Assembly: GCA_002737705.1 (NCBI GenBank)
Contig: NSIM01000004.1
Location: 62,001-126,000 of the forward strand
Direction: 5' to 3'
Length of the DNA stretch: 64,000 nucleotides
Source of the DNA: Flavobacteriales bacterium
GTDB taxonomy: Bacteria; Bacteroidota; Bacteroidia; NS11-12g; UBA955
Positions 51,712-61,349 of this stretch are shown here, piece after piece (the first letter of the stretch is position 1; every line of letters starts with the position of its first letter). Position numbers and translations under genes: made by a program. The notes below the pieces were generated by a model that worked only from the letters and a program-made list of their open reading frames with translations, had not been told where the DNA came from and made no database searches.

Positions 51712-54030
51712 ATGAAAATCTCTATCGATTGGCTTAAGTCAATATTGCCAACCACTGCCTCACCCCAAGAAATTTCCGACCTGTTGTCGGTTTCTGGTTT
51801 AGAGGTTGAAAAGATAGAGCCTTGGTTTAGTGCCCCAAAAGGAATGAAGGGTTTTGTTATTGGAGAGGTTCTGCATTGCGCCCCCCATCCCAATGCCGAC
51901 CGCTTACGCATTACCACCGTTGATATTGGTGGACCAGCCCCTTTGCCGATTGTCTGTGGTGCAGCCAATGTTGCAGCCAAACAAAAAGTGGTGGTTGCTT
52001 TGGTGGGTACAGAAATCGAATTGCCAGGTAAAGAACCCTTTACCATTGGAAAGGCCAAGATCCGTGGAGAGGTATCCGAGGGAATGATTTGTGCTTCAGA
52101 CGAATGTGGAATGGGTGATAGCCACGAAGGAATTTTGGTTCTTCCCGAGAATGCCACTGTAGGAATGTCTGCTTCAGCCTATTTTGGCATAATCAGTGAT
52201 TCTGTCCTTGAAATCGGACTTACGGCAAATCGTGGTGATGCAGCCTCACATATTGGAGTCGCCAATGATTTGGCAGCACTATTGCAATTGCCATTTCAAC
52301 GAATTGTCAAAAAAGCATTGCCAACATTACCAACAGGAAGAAAAATAACCATTTCCGAAGATTTGCTCTGCGGACGATACACCGCGATAGAAATTGAAAA
52401 TATACAACTTGGCGAATCTCCTCAATCGACATGCAACAGACTCCGCGCAATTGGCGTGGAACCCCGCAACAATGTAGTTGATGCCACAAATTATATTCTT
52501 CACCATACCGGGCAACCCGCTCATGCCTTTGATGCCGATTTGGTCCATGGAAATATTGCGGTTCGCCTTGCACTCGAAGGAGAAACCCTGACCGTATTGG
52601 ATGGAAGAATCCTGAAATTACATCCCTCGGATATTGTGATTGCCGATGAAAAAAAAATAGTGGCTCTGGGAGGTTTAATGGGAGGTTTGAACAGTGCCAT
52701 CGGGCCAAAAACAAAAAATATATTGTTAGAAATAGCCCATTTTAACGCAACCAACATTAGAAAATCAGCAAAACGCCATGCCATTCATACAGATTCGGGT
52801 TTCAGGTTTGAAAGGGGTATTGACCAACAAAACCTGCACCAAGCCGCGAGCTTGTTGGTCGAACAAGTAATCAATGCTGCCGGGGGAACAGCAACCAAGC
52901 TTTCTGAATGGTATCCAATTCCTTATAAGCAAAGAGAAATTCTACTGGATATCCATTCATTAAATTCTTTTGTAGGACATGAAATAGATGAAAAAACCAC
53001 GATTCGGATTTTAACACAATTGGGATTTGAAACACAACAAAAAGAATCATCATTGCTTGTGGTTGTTCCATCATGGCGCAATGATGTCGAACAGGTCGTT
53101 GATCTTTATGAAGAAGTAATGCGTATTTATGGCTATGACCAAATACCCATGAGTGGCAAATTGCAGGCAAGCCTGGGTACTTTTGAAGGTATAAAAACTC
53201 CTAAAGTCGAACATAAACTTCGTGAGTATTTGAGCAATCAGGGCCTCTTTGAGGCCTTAACAAACTCATTACACGCCAGCCATTGGTACCCTGACACCCC
53301 CGATTTGATTCGCTTAAGCAACCCATTAAGCAGTGATATGGATGTCATGAGGGCGTCTATCATTCCGGGATTATTGCAATCGGTCGCGTATAATATTAAC
53401 CGAAAAATACAAAGTGTTCAACTTTTTGAATTGGGACTGATATACGAAAAAATCGAATCTGGATTCAAAGAAACCCCCACATTGTCAATGGTTTTTTGGG
53501 GTACTACACAACCCGAAAGTTGGGAGAGTAAAAGCGTCGCCATTGATGTATATTATATTAAACGAATTGTTCAAGGCTTATTACTCCGCATTGGAAGCAA
53601 AAAAAGTGTAGATACTATTGCAATATATCCAGCATCACAGATATTGTTGAAGGCAAATAAAATACCCGGAACTGTTTGGTGTGTAGAAATACCCTGGCGA
53701 ACATTCATCAATAAAAAAGCGGACACTATTGCCGTTACCCAAGCAGCCAAATTTCCTGTTATGCGCCGAGATTTAAGTTTGGTTCTAGAAAAAGATATCG
53801 ATTTTCATACCTTAAAAAATATTGTTGACAGCGCAAAAATATCAATACTCACAGACACCCGTGTGTTTGATATTTTCGAGGGAAAACCGCTTGCTGATGG
53901 ACAAAAAGCTGTTGCACTCTCATTCCACTTTTCAAATCCATTTGCAACACTTACCGATGCTGAGACAGATACTGCGATGAATCAACTCATGCAGGCATTC
54001 GAATCGATGGGGGCAATTATTCGCAAGTAG
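51712..54030 (+). CDS. pheT: Phenylalanyl-tRNA synthetase beta subunit
   Basis: A 772-residue beta chain of the alpha2-beta2 PheRS. A first B1 segment (MKISIDWLKSIL) is followed by an OB-fold tRNA-binding domain (about 40-150, with CAPHPNADRLRIT). The B3/4 editing domain (about 200-390) contains PRNNVVDATNYILHHTGQPAHAFDAD. B5 follows, then the core with EEVMRIYGYDQIP, and the C-terminal ferredoxin-fold anticodon domain begins near FPVMRRDLSLVLEKD. The alpha-subunit gene pheS is not adjacent, as is usual in Bacteroidota. Confidence 0.97.
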   Translation: MKISIDWLKSILPTTASPQEISDLLSVSGLEVEKIEPWFSAPKGMKGFVIGEVLHCAPHPNADRLRITTVDIGGPAPLPIVCGAANVAAKQKVVVALVGTEIELPGKEPFTIGKAKIRGEVSEGMICASDECGMGDSHEGILVLPENATVGMSASAYFGIISDSVLEIGLTANRGDAASHIGVANDLAALLQLPFQRIVKKALPTLPTGRKITISEDLLCGRYTAIEIENIQLGESPQSTCNRLRAIGVEPRNNVVDATNYILHHTGQPAHAFDADLVHGNIAVRLALEGETLTVLDGRILKLHPSDIVIADEKKIVALGGLMGGLNSAIGPKTKNILLEIAHFNATNIRKSAKRHAIHTDSGFRFERGIDQQNLHQAASLLVEQVINAAGGTATKLSEWYPIPYKQREILLDIHSLNSFVGHEIDEKTTIRILTQLGFETQQKESSLLVVVPSWRNDVEQVVDLYEEVMRIYGYDQIPMSGKLQASLGTFEGIKTPKVEHKLREYLSNQGLFEALTNSLHASHWYPDTPDLIRLSNPLSSDMDVMRASIIPGLLQSVAYNINRKIQSVQLFELGLIYEKIESGFKETPTLSMVFWGTTQPESWESKSVAIDVYYIKRIVQGLLLRIGSKKSVDTIAIYPASQILLKANKIPGTVWCVEIPWRTFINKKADTIAVTQAAKFPVMRRDLSLVLEKDIDFHTLKNIVDSAKISILTDTRVFDIFEGKPLADGQKAVALSFHFSNPFATLTDAETDTAMNQLMQAFESMGAIIRK

Positions 54031-54180
54031 CTTAGACTGGATGAATGTGGGTTTCCCACATGCCGAGATTTTTAATTGCAAGGCCGGTAAAATTGGAAAG
54101 TTTGAAGTGGCGGATTCACCCGAGCCTAAAATGTAACCCGTAGTGCAATTAACACAAGGCGAATTTAAGGTAAACTGTAT

Positions 54181-54188
54181 TACTTTTG
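54181..54188 (+). promoter_or_regulatory. -7 promoter element of the enoyl-CoA hydratase-like gene
   Basis: TACTTTTG matches TAnnTTTG and ends four bases before the ATG at 54193. This predicts a leaderless mRNA. No -33 TTG is found at the usual distance. Confidence 0.55.
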
Positions 54189-54192
54189 TATT

Positions 54193-54975
54193 ATGGATTT
54201 ATCGACTGTCTTGTATGAGAAAAATGGCCCCGTGGTTACTATAACACTCAATAGGCCAGATGTATACAATGCATTTGATGATGACCAGAGTTATGGTTTA
54301 CAGGCGGCCCTAAAAGAAGCAAACAAAGACGAAGAAGTTCGGGTACTGGTATTGACTGGCGCTGGCAAAGCCTTCTGTTCTGGACAGGATCTGAAAACCA
54401 TTTCTGACAGCAAAAATCGTTCGCTGGCTGAATCACTCCACAAAAGATATAATCCGATTATCAAAGCAATGCGGGAAATGCCCAAGCCAATCATTGGAAG
54501 AATCAATGGTGTAGCTGCTGGAGCAGGTGCATCGCTTGCATTTGCTTGCGATTTTATCATTGCCGCCCAAAACACCTCTTTTATAGAAATATTTATACAG
54601 GTTGGATTGGTTCCAGACTCAGGGTCTTCCTATTTTTTATCAAAATCACTATCGCCCGCCAGGGCTTTTGAAATGGCGAGTATGGCACCCAAAATATCGG
54701 CGCAACAAGCATTAGAATGGGGCTTAATTAATCGGGTTACCCCTTTGGAATCAATCGACGAAGAGGTTAAAAAAGCCACAGACTATTATTCACAAGCACC
54801 AACAAAAGCCATTGGAATGATCAAAAAAATGCTTGTAAAGGCTGGACATTCTAGCCTAAGTAACCAGTTGGAGTATGAGGCTTATTGCCAAGAAATTGCA
54901 GGCGCTACCACTGATTATACAGAGGGTGTGGCAGCCTTTATTGAAAAACGCAAACCCGTATTTAAAGGAAAATAA
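54193..54975 (+). CDS. Enoyl-CoA hydratase/isomerase, PaaG-like
   Basis: A 260-residue crotonase-fold enzyme. The oxyanion-hole segments AFCSGQDL and INGVAAGAGASLAFACD are present. The active-site loop reads IQVGLVPDSGSSYFL: the Asp in VPDSG is the residue seen in PaaG-type 1,2-epoxyphenylacetyl-CoA isomerases, instead of the Glu of classical hydratases. It is a stand-alone gene, and no other phenylacetate-pathway genes (paaABCDE, paaZ) lie in the window, so the physiological substrate (phenylacetate or another acyl-CoA) remains open. Confidence 0.88.
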   Translation: MDLSTVLYEKNGPVVTITLNRPDVYNAFDDDQSYGLQAALKEANKDEEVRVLVLTGAGKAFCSGQDLKTISDSKNRSLAESLHKRYNPIIKAMREMPKPIIGRINGVAAGAGASLAFACDFIIAAQNTSFIEIFIQVGLVPDSGSSYFLSKSLSPARAFEMASMAPKISAQQALEWGLINRVTPLESIDEEVKKATDYYSQAPTKAIGMIKKMLVKAGHSSLSNQLEYEAYCQEIAGATTDYTEGVAAFIEKRKPVFKGK

Positions 54976-55029
54976 ATGATTTATGCATCCGTTGACAATA
55001 CAAAAGTACCAAATACCCATCCTTAAGTG

Positions 55030-56421
55030 ATGCGATTGATACGTTTATATACCATTCTCTTATTGGTTTTTGGGTTATCGCCCCAAAAAATCAATGCCCA
55101 AAACACTACGAATTATCCTTTGGGTGAGCCCTGCGGATTCTCTACAGTGTTAAATCAATTAGAAAAACAGTATCCTGGTTTTAAATCCCATTTTGACCTC
55201 AAAACTCAAAAGCTACTTGCCAAAACAATTCGCGTAGAACCCCGCAAAAAACGCATTACCGATACCCTCTATTCTTATGATACACTCTATGTGATTCCCT
55301 TGGTGTTTCATGTGATTTACAATGTGGCGAATGAAAACATTCATGATTCCTTGCTGCAATCACAAGTTGCCGTTTTAAACCGTGATTTCAATCGTCTCAA
55401 TGCAGATACCGTAAAAACGCGAAGTTTTTTTAAATCTCGCAGCGGCTCGGCACGCATACAATTTGAATTGGCAAGCACAGATCCTATGGGTAAGGCTACT
55501 TCAGGAATCATTCGTAAAGCAAGTTCAGTTTTGACATTTGGGTCGAATACTGGCACCATCAATGACCTTATGAAAAAATCCGCCACTGGGGGTGATGACG
55601 CTTGGAACCCCGAGAAATACCTTAATATATGGGTTTGTGATTTAAGTGTAAACAACAATGACTATCTATTTGGTTATGCTTACCCTCCCTATGGTCATCC
55701 TTCTTGGTCGAGTAATTCTTGGGTGGCCGACCCTAGGCAAGGGGTGGTATTGCACTATAAAATAGTAGGGAAAAATAATCCGAGAGCAACTGGAGCCATG
55801 GCTAGTTCAAACATGGGAAGGGTTGCTGTTCACGAATTAGGTCATTATTTTGGACTCCGTCATACCTGGGCTGATGACCAAAATTTGATTAATAAGTGTA
55901 GCCTAGACGACTATATAGATGATACACCACTGCAAGGTATAGGTGCTGCATTTGCCTGTAATTTGGGGAGCAATACTTGCATAGAATCATCCAATGATTT
56001 ACCCGATATGATTGAAAATTATATGGATTACGCCTCGCATTCTTGCCAAAATATTTTTACCAAGCGACAGATTCAAATGATGCGTAATTCCATTTCTGAT
56101 TATCGTACTATTTTACCCTTGCGTATCAACATTGTTTCCCGTGCTACAATTTTTGATACGGTTGTGTATGATAAGGTAATGGTTTATGCTCTAGGAGATA
56201 AAAAACAATTGGTTGTAGAGGTGGACGATGAAAATGTATTGGGGGCACTTCAAATTCAAGTTTTTTCTATACTCGGTCAAGCGATTAGCAACGCAAAAAC
56301 CATCACTAACAATGAAACCTTTATTTCTACAATGGGTTTTAGGCCCGGAATGTACGTTGCTGTATTAAGCAGGTTGTCCGATGGAAAAGTGATTCGTAAA
56401 CAAAGCATTTTCATCGATTAA
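55030..56421 (+). CDS. Secreted M43 (cytophagalysin-type) metalloprotease with T9SS sorting domain
   Basis: A 463-residue secreted metalloprotease. A signal peptide (IRLYTILLLVFGLSPQKINAQ) is followed by a pro-region (to about 100) with IPLVFHVIYNV at the start of the metzincin domain. The zinc motif HELGHYFGLRH gives ligands His268, His272 and His278 and catalytic Glu269, and the Met-turn is in ENYMDYAS. Paired cysteines in the loop (CSLDDYIDDTP, CNLGSNTC) agree with M43 pappalysin/cytophagalysin proteases. The C-terminus (about 375-463) has the beta pattern of a T9SS type A sorting domain, ending GMYVAVLSRLSDGKVIRKQSIFI. The ATG at 55030 is preferred over an adjacent GTG. Its substrates are probably environmental proteins. 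Confidence 0.92.
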   Translation: MRLIRLYTILLLVFGLSPQKINAQNTTNYPLGEPCGFSTVLNQLEKQYPGFKSHFDLKTQKLLAKTIRVEPRKKRITDTLYSYDTLYVIPLVFHVIYNVANENIHDSLLQSQVAVLNRDFNRLNADTVKTRSFFKSRSGSARIQFELASTDPMGKATSGIIRKASSVLTFGSNTGTINDLMKKSATGGDDAWNPEKYLNIWVCDLSVNNNDYLFGYAYPPYGHPSWSSNSWVADPRQGVVLHYKIVGKNNPRATGAMASSNMGRVAVHELGHYFGLRHTWADDQNLINKCSLDDYIDDTPLQGIGAAFACNLGSNTCIESSNDLPDMIENYMDYASHSCQNIFTKRQIQMMRNSISDYRTILPLRINIVSRATIFDTVVYDKVMVYALGDKKQLVVEVDDENVLGALQIQVFSILGQAISNAKTITNNETFISTMGFRPGMYVAVLSRLSDGKVIRKQSIFID

Positions 56422-56634
56422 TCCCGGAAAATTCTGGCTTGAAAAAATGCCTGCATAGATTGGTCTCGATATTGCTGGCAAAATGATAGAGGAAGGTGCC
56501 GCCATATTGCCAATTTGAATCGCCAATAGGCCATAGATAGCGGAATTTAAGTGCGGTGTAGATGAAAAAGCCCCTGTTTGGAATTGGGATTGACTACCAA
56601 TATTGTCGTTGTCAAAGGGGATTGACCTTATGGT

Positions 56635-58158
56635 CTATAACTCTTTTCTCAATCTGGCAACCGGAATTCCCAATTGCTCCCGATATTTTGCGACCGTGCG
56701 ACGGGCAATATTATATCCTTTTGCCTTTAAAAGTTCCATCAATGTCTCGTCGGTCATGGGTTTCTGTTTGCTTTCCAAATCCACGGCATTTGACAATATT
56801 TTTTTAATTTCTCGGTTGCTTACCTCTTCTCCCTCATCGTTGGTCAATCCTTCTGAAAAAAAATATTTCAAAGCAAAAATTCCAAAATCTGTTTCCACAT
56901 ACTTGCTGTTGGCAACCCGAGATATGGTAGAAATATCTAGGAACACTTGTTGTGCAACATCTTTCAAAATCATAGGCTTAAGAAAAACCTCATCACCCCC
57001 CTCTAAGAAAAAAGCCCTTTGTCTTTGAACAATGGCTTCCATGGTTTTCAAAAGAGTGTTCTGTCTTTGCTTGACGCTATCAATAAACCATTTAGCACCA
57101 TCCACTTTTTGTTTAATATACTGAACCGCATCGCGCAATTGTTTTTCTTTCTGTGCACTGGATTCATAGGCTTTCAACGTTTCCACATAGGCTGGACTGA
57201 GACGAAGTTCGGGAGCATTTCTGCCATTCAATCTTACACTTAATGTACCATCTTCATTGATAACAGAAAAGTCTGGAACAATATATTGGGTTTTAGCATG
57301 ACCACCTCCCCCAGTTTCACCAGGTTTAGGATTCAACTTTAGTATCTCCGCCATTGCTTCCTTTAATTGCTCCTCGGTAATTTTAAGCGATTTTTTTATT
57401 TTGTCGAAATGTTTTTTTGCAAACGCATCAAACTGCTCGGACAATAATTTTTCGGCTAAATCTATGGCTTTATTGTTTCCATAATCTTTTTTGTACAACT
57501 GCAATAACAAACACTCCTGCAAGTCGCGGGCTGCAATGCCTGGAGGATCAAAATTTTGTATTTTAATCAACAAGCGCTCTAATTGAAGCTCTGTTACAAT
57601 TTTGTTCTCATTGAATGCCAGGTCATTTACAATGCTTCTTAAATCACGGCGTAAGTACCCATCGTCTTCAATGCTTCCAATAAGGTGATACGCCAATTCC
57701 AATTCTTGGTCTTCAAATAAAACCCTTGCCTGCTCAATCAAATATTCGTGAAAGGTTCCAAAAGCGGCTAGGGGCATCTCGCGGTGTTCTTCACTGTTAT
57801 AGTCTTCACCCATTCGGAAACTATCATAGTCATCATCTGCCCCTGCACTCAATAATTCTTCAACATTGATATCCTGATCATAGACATCATTTGGTTCAGG
57901 GGTGGTATTAAAATCTTCACTGGAAAAATCATCCGTTGTTTCTTTCTGTTCGTCCGTGCTTCGATCCTTTCCAATTCCCTCAAAATCAATTGTGTCTTCA
58001 AGCCCATCACCTTTTTCCAATGCAGGGTTGTCGAGTAATTCTTGGCCCATTTTTTCTTCGAAATCTAGGGTATTGAGTTGCAACAATTTGATAAACTGAA
58101 TCTGCTGTGGACTCAGTTTTTGCATCAATTTGAACGACATCTCCTGTTTCAGGGCCAT
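56635..58158 (-). CDS. rpoN: RNA polymerase sigma-54 factor
   Basis: A 507-residue sigma-54. Region I (about 1-50) is Gln/Leu-rich (MSFKLMQKLSPQQIQFIKLLQLNTLDFEEKM) and binds enhancer-activated regulators. An acidic region II (about 52-115) follows. The core-binding domain contains EYLIEQARVLF and FDPPGIAARDLQECLL, and the C-terminal RpoN box ARRTVAKYRE recognises the -24 element. No enhancer-binding regulator or convincing -24/-12 promoter is present in the window. The ATG at 58158 follows a full Bacteroidota promoter by four bases. The 202-base interval to carB (58159-58360) holds nothing else. Confidence 0.97.
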   Translation of the reverse strand: MALKQEMSFKLMQKLSPQQIQFIKLLQLNTLDFEEKMGQELLDNPALEKGDGLEDTIDFEGIGKDRSTDEQKETTDDFSSEDFNTTPEPNDVYDQDINVEELLSAGADDDYDSFRMGEDYNSEEHREMPLAAFGTFHEYLIEQARVLFEDQELELAYHLIGSIEDDGYLRRDLRSIVNDLAFNENKIVTELQLERLLIKIQNFDPPGIAARDLQECLLLQLYKKDYGNNKAIDLAEKLLSEQFDAFAKKHFDKIKKSLKITEEQLKEAMAEILKLNPKPGETGGGGHAKTQYIVPDFSVINEDGTLSVRLNGRNAPELRLSPAYVETLKAYESSAQKEKQLRDAVQYIKQKVDGAKWFIDSVKQRQNTLLKTMEAIVQRQRAFFLEGGDEVFLKPMILKDVAQQVFLDISTISRVANSKYVETDFGIFALKYFFSEGLTNDEGEEVSNREIKKILSNAVDLESKQKPMTDETLMELLKAKGYNIARRTVAKYREQLGIPVARLRKEL

Positions 58159-58162
58159 GATA

Positions 58163-58193
58163 CAAAGGTAAGAAAATGTGCCATTATTACAAA
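58163..58193 (-). promoter_or_regulatory. Textbook Bacteroidota promoter of rpoN, predicted leaderless
   Basis: On the minus strand TTTG (58193-58190), a spacer of exactly 19 bases and TACCTTTG (58170-58163) match the -33 TTTG / -7 TAnnTTTG consensus fully. The start codon follows after four bases, so the transcript should begin at or beside the ATG. Confidence 0.8.
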
Positions 58194-58360
58194 TATCGTG
58201 CCAAAAAAAATTAGGTGGGGTTTTTTAACGTATACGAATGTATATACCAACGTAAAAATCAAAATTTTGTTGCCCAAGTGTTGAATGTCAGCGGTCAAAA
58301 CCCCCAAAAAGTATACGGGGAGATCTCAAGACATATCTGTCGCTATTGCCTTTCAAAAAA

Positions 58361-61180
58361 TCAATAACTCAGGTAGAGACTTTTTTGTTTGTACAGTTCT
58401 CTAAAAGCGGGATCTTGGATATCTTTTATAAACAGTATGCTTTCACCGGTGCTCTTCATTTCAGGACCCAGTTCACGACTCACACCAGGGAATTTGTTAA
58501 AGCTAAAAACAGGTTGTTTGATCGCAAAACCGGTGGGTCTGGCAGAAATTGTAAAGTCGGCAATTTTATTCACGCCCAACATGATTTTAGTGGCCATGTT
58601 TATATAGGGAAAATCATAGGCCTTACAAATAAATGGTATTGTTCGTGACGCACGGGGATTTGCCTCAATTACATAGACTTTTCCCTCTTTAATTGCAAAT
58701 TGGATATTCAGCAGTCCGCGAATGTCTAATGCACGCGCCAATTTTTCTGTGTACTCAACCATGGTTGCTTGAACCTTTTCGCTCAATGAAAAAGGGGGGA
58801 GCACCGCACTTGAATCTCCAGAATGAATGCCTGCAGGTTCAATGTGTTCCATCAATCCTACAATATGAACCTCCACTCCATCGCTGATGCTATCGCTTTC
58901 GGCTTCTTCGGCACGGTCTAAAAAATGGTCTATTAATACTCGATTACCGGGTAAATCACCCAACAATTTTAACACAGCCTTTTCCAAATCCTCATCATTG
59001 ATCACGATGACCATTCCCTGGCCACCCAGGACATAGCTGGGTCTCACCAAAACAGGATACCCAACCGTATTTGCAATTCTGATTGCATCTTCAGCATCCA
59101 ACGCAACGCCAAAATTGGGATAGGGAATTTCAAGCTTGGCCAACAATTCACTGAATCGACCGCGGTCTTCAGCGACATCCATATTGTTGTAATTTGTCCC
59201 AATAATTTTTATGCCCTTTTCTTGCAATTTTTCTGCGAGCTTCAAGGCTGTTTGGCCACCCAGTTGCACGATCACACCCTCGGGTTTTTCGTGTTGGATG
59301 AGTTCCCATAAATGTTCCCAATAAACCGGTTCAAAATAGAGTTTATCGGCAACGTCAAAATCGGTACTTACGGTTTCGGGGTTGCAGTTTATCATAATTG
59401 CCTCATAACCCGCTTCTCTTGCCGCTATAATACCGTGTACACAACTGTAATCAAATTCAATCCCTTGGCCTATGCGGTTGGGTCCGCTGCCAAGCACAAA
59501 TATCTTTTTCTTATCGCTGACAATGCTTTCGTTTTCACCGTCAAAAGTTGAGTAAAAATAATTTGTCTTACTTGGAAATTCCGCACTGCAGGTATCAACC
59601 ATTTTATACACCCGCTTAATACCACCACTGATTCGCTTTTGATACACGTCTTCTGCGGTGGAATTTCCACCCATTAGCCAAGCAATCTGTTCATCACAAT
59701 ATCCTTTTTCTTTTGCTATGCGAAGCAAGTTTAAGGGAATATTGTCCGGTTTGTGGCGTCTTATTTCAGTTTCGGTTTTTACCAAGTCTGCAATTTGTTC
59801 TAGAAACCATCTGTCAATGCGGGTAATTTTTTGCACGCTACTAATTGGCACGCCCAAGGCAAGGGCATCTTTAATTTGAAAAACCCGGTTCCAACTGGCG
59901 TTCTCCATTCCATGAACCAATTCTTCAAGATTTCGGCTTACTTTTCCGTCAGCACCCAAGCCATGTCTTCCAATCTCTAAACCCTGACAAGCTTTTTGCA
60001 AGGCTTCTTGGAAACTTCTTCCAATCGCCATAACCTCTCCCACCGATTTCATCTGAAATCCCAAACGTGTATTGGCGCCATGAAATTTATCGAAATTGAA
60101 GCGGGGAATTTTTACAATTACATAATCCAAGACAGGTTCAAAAAATGCACTGGTGGTTTTGGTTACCGGATTTTTCATTTCATCCAAATAATAACCGATG
60201 GCTAGCTTCGCCGCAATTTTTGCGATTGGATAACCAGTGGCTTTGGATGCGAGTGCCGAACTACGGCTTACCCTTGGGTTTATTTCAACAGCGATGATTT
60301 CTTCGGTGTCTGGATTTACGGCAAATTGCACATTGCATCCCCCTGCAAATAAACCCACACTTCGCATCATTTTGAAAGCCAAATCGCGCATTTCTTGGAA
60401 CGTTGTATCACTCAAGGTCATTGCTGGAGCAACGGTGATCGAATCTCCCGTATGAATTCCCATCGGATCAAAATTTTCAATGGTGCATATAACAGCAATA
60501 TCATCTTTGCCATCGCGCAGCAACTCAAATTCATATTCTTTCCATCCCAAAACTGCTTCTTCTACCAATACCTCATGAATTGGGCTAGACTCTAATCCAT
60601 ATTGAAGCGCACGGTCAAATTCATCTTTTTTATAAACGATGGCGCCACCAGTACCTCCCAAGGTATAGCTGGGTCGAATCACCAATGGGAATCCAATGCG
60701 TTGTGCAATTTCTTTTCCAACCAAAAAACTATTTGCTATCTGACTTTTTGCAACATTAACGCCCAATTCTAACATTAATTGGCGAAATTTTTCGCGGTCT
60801 TCCATCTTATCGATGGCCTCAATATTCACCCCAATGATAGTACAATTGTATTTTTTCCAAATTCCGAGTTCGTCACATTCCTTGGCTAAATTCAATGCGG
60901 TTTGACCGCCCATTGTTGGAAGTACGGAATCGATGGCTTGCTCTTGAAGAATCTTCTCAATACTGTCTGGAGTTAAAGGCCATAGGTATACATGATCTGC
61001 ATTCATTTTATCAGTCATGATGGTTGCAGGATTACTGTTTAACAGTGAAACCTTTATACCCTCTTCGCGAATGCTTCGTGCTGCTTGCGTTCCTGAATAG
61101 TCAAACTCACAAGCCTGACCAATAATAATCGGCCCACTGCCAATAATTAATACGTGTTTTATAGATGGGTTTTTTGGCAT
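58361..61180 (-). CDS. carB: Carbamoyl-phosphate synthase large chain without regulatory domain
   Basis: A 939-residue large chain that makes carbamoyl phosphate for arginine and pyrimidine synthesis. Both ATP-grasp halves are present: the first starts HVLIIGSGPIIIGQACEFDYSG, the second VLGSGPNRIGQGIEFDYSC, and each has its phosphate loop (SYTLGGTGG, SYVLGGQGM). The protein ends at ELYKQKSLYLSY, soon after the second synthase half. The C-terminal MGS-like allosteric domain (about the last 135 residues of the 1073-residue Escherichia coli protein), which binds UMP, IMP and ornithine, is missing. The ATG at 61180 is preferred to a TTG six codons upstream. The small chain carA is not adjacent. 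Confidence 0.95.
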   Translation of the reverse strand: MPKNPSIKHVLIIGSGPIIIGQACEFDYSGTQAARSIREEGIKVSLLNSNPATIMTDKMNADHVYLWPLTPDSIEKILQEQAIDSVLPTMGGQTALNLAKECDELGIWKKYNCTIIGVNIEAIDKMEDREKFRQLMLELGVNVAKSQIANSFLVGKEIAQRIGFPLVIRPSYTLGGTGGAIVYKKDEFDRALQYGLESSPIHEVLVEEAVLGWKEYEFELLRDGKDDIAVICTIENFDPMGIHTGDSITVAPAMTLSDTTFQEMRDLAFKMMRSVGLFAGGCNVQFAVNPDTEEIIAVEINPRVSRSSALASKATGYPIAKIAAKLAIGYYLDEMKNPVTKTTSAFFEPVLDYVIVKIPRFNFDKFHGANTRLGFQMKSVGEVMAIGRSFQEALQKACQGLEIGRHGLGADGKVSRNLEELVHGMENASWNRVFQIKDALALGVPISSVQKITRIDRWFLEQIADLVKTETEIRRHKPDNIPLNLLRIAKEKGYCDEQIAWLMGGNSTAEDVYQKRISGGIKRVYKMVDTCSAEFPSKTNYFYSTFDGENESIVSDKKKIFVLGSGPNRIGQGIEFDYSCVHGIIAAREAGYEAIMINCNPETVSTDFDVADKLYFEPVYWEHLWELIQHEKPEGVIVQLGGQTALKLAEKLQEKGIKIIGTNYNNMDVAEDRGRFSELLAKLEIPYPNFGVALDAEDAIRIANTVGYPVLVRPSYVLGGQGMVIVINDEDLEKAVLKLLGDLPGNRVLIDHFLDRAEEAESDSISDGVEVHIVGLMEHIEPAGIHSGDSSAVLPPFSLSEKVQATMVEYTEKLARALDIRGLLNIQFAIKEGKVYVIEANPRASRTIPFICKAYDFPYINMATKIMLGVNKIADFTISARPTGFAIKQPVFSFNKFPGVSRELGPEMKSTGESILFIKDIQDPAFRELYKQKSLYLSY

Positions 61181-61195
61181 ATTTGCAAAATTGTA

Positions 61196-61203
61196 CAAAT
61201 TTA
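61196..61203 (-). promoter_or_regulatory. -7 promoter element of carB
   Basis: On the minus strand TAAATTTG matches TAnnTTTG and ends 15 bases before the carB ATG. No -33 TTG is seen at the usual spacing. Confidence 0.5.
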
Positions 61204-61349
61204 GGGTATACTAATCTCAGTTTGAGTTTAATTTTCCACGATTGATGAATTTACATTAGACTCACATTACTTACTTACAAGAATCAATATCCCTGCCCTG
61301 GTATCCCAATACAAATGATTTTTTTTGGCACGCATCAGCCTTTAATGTG

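Noticed and set aside
61326-61340. TGGCACG resembling a sigma-54 -24 element
   Set aside because: The following GC is one base too close (AGCC after four bases, no TTGC), and no gene starts downstream in that direction at a fitting distance.
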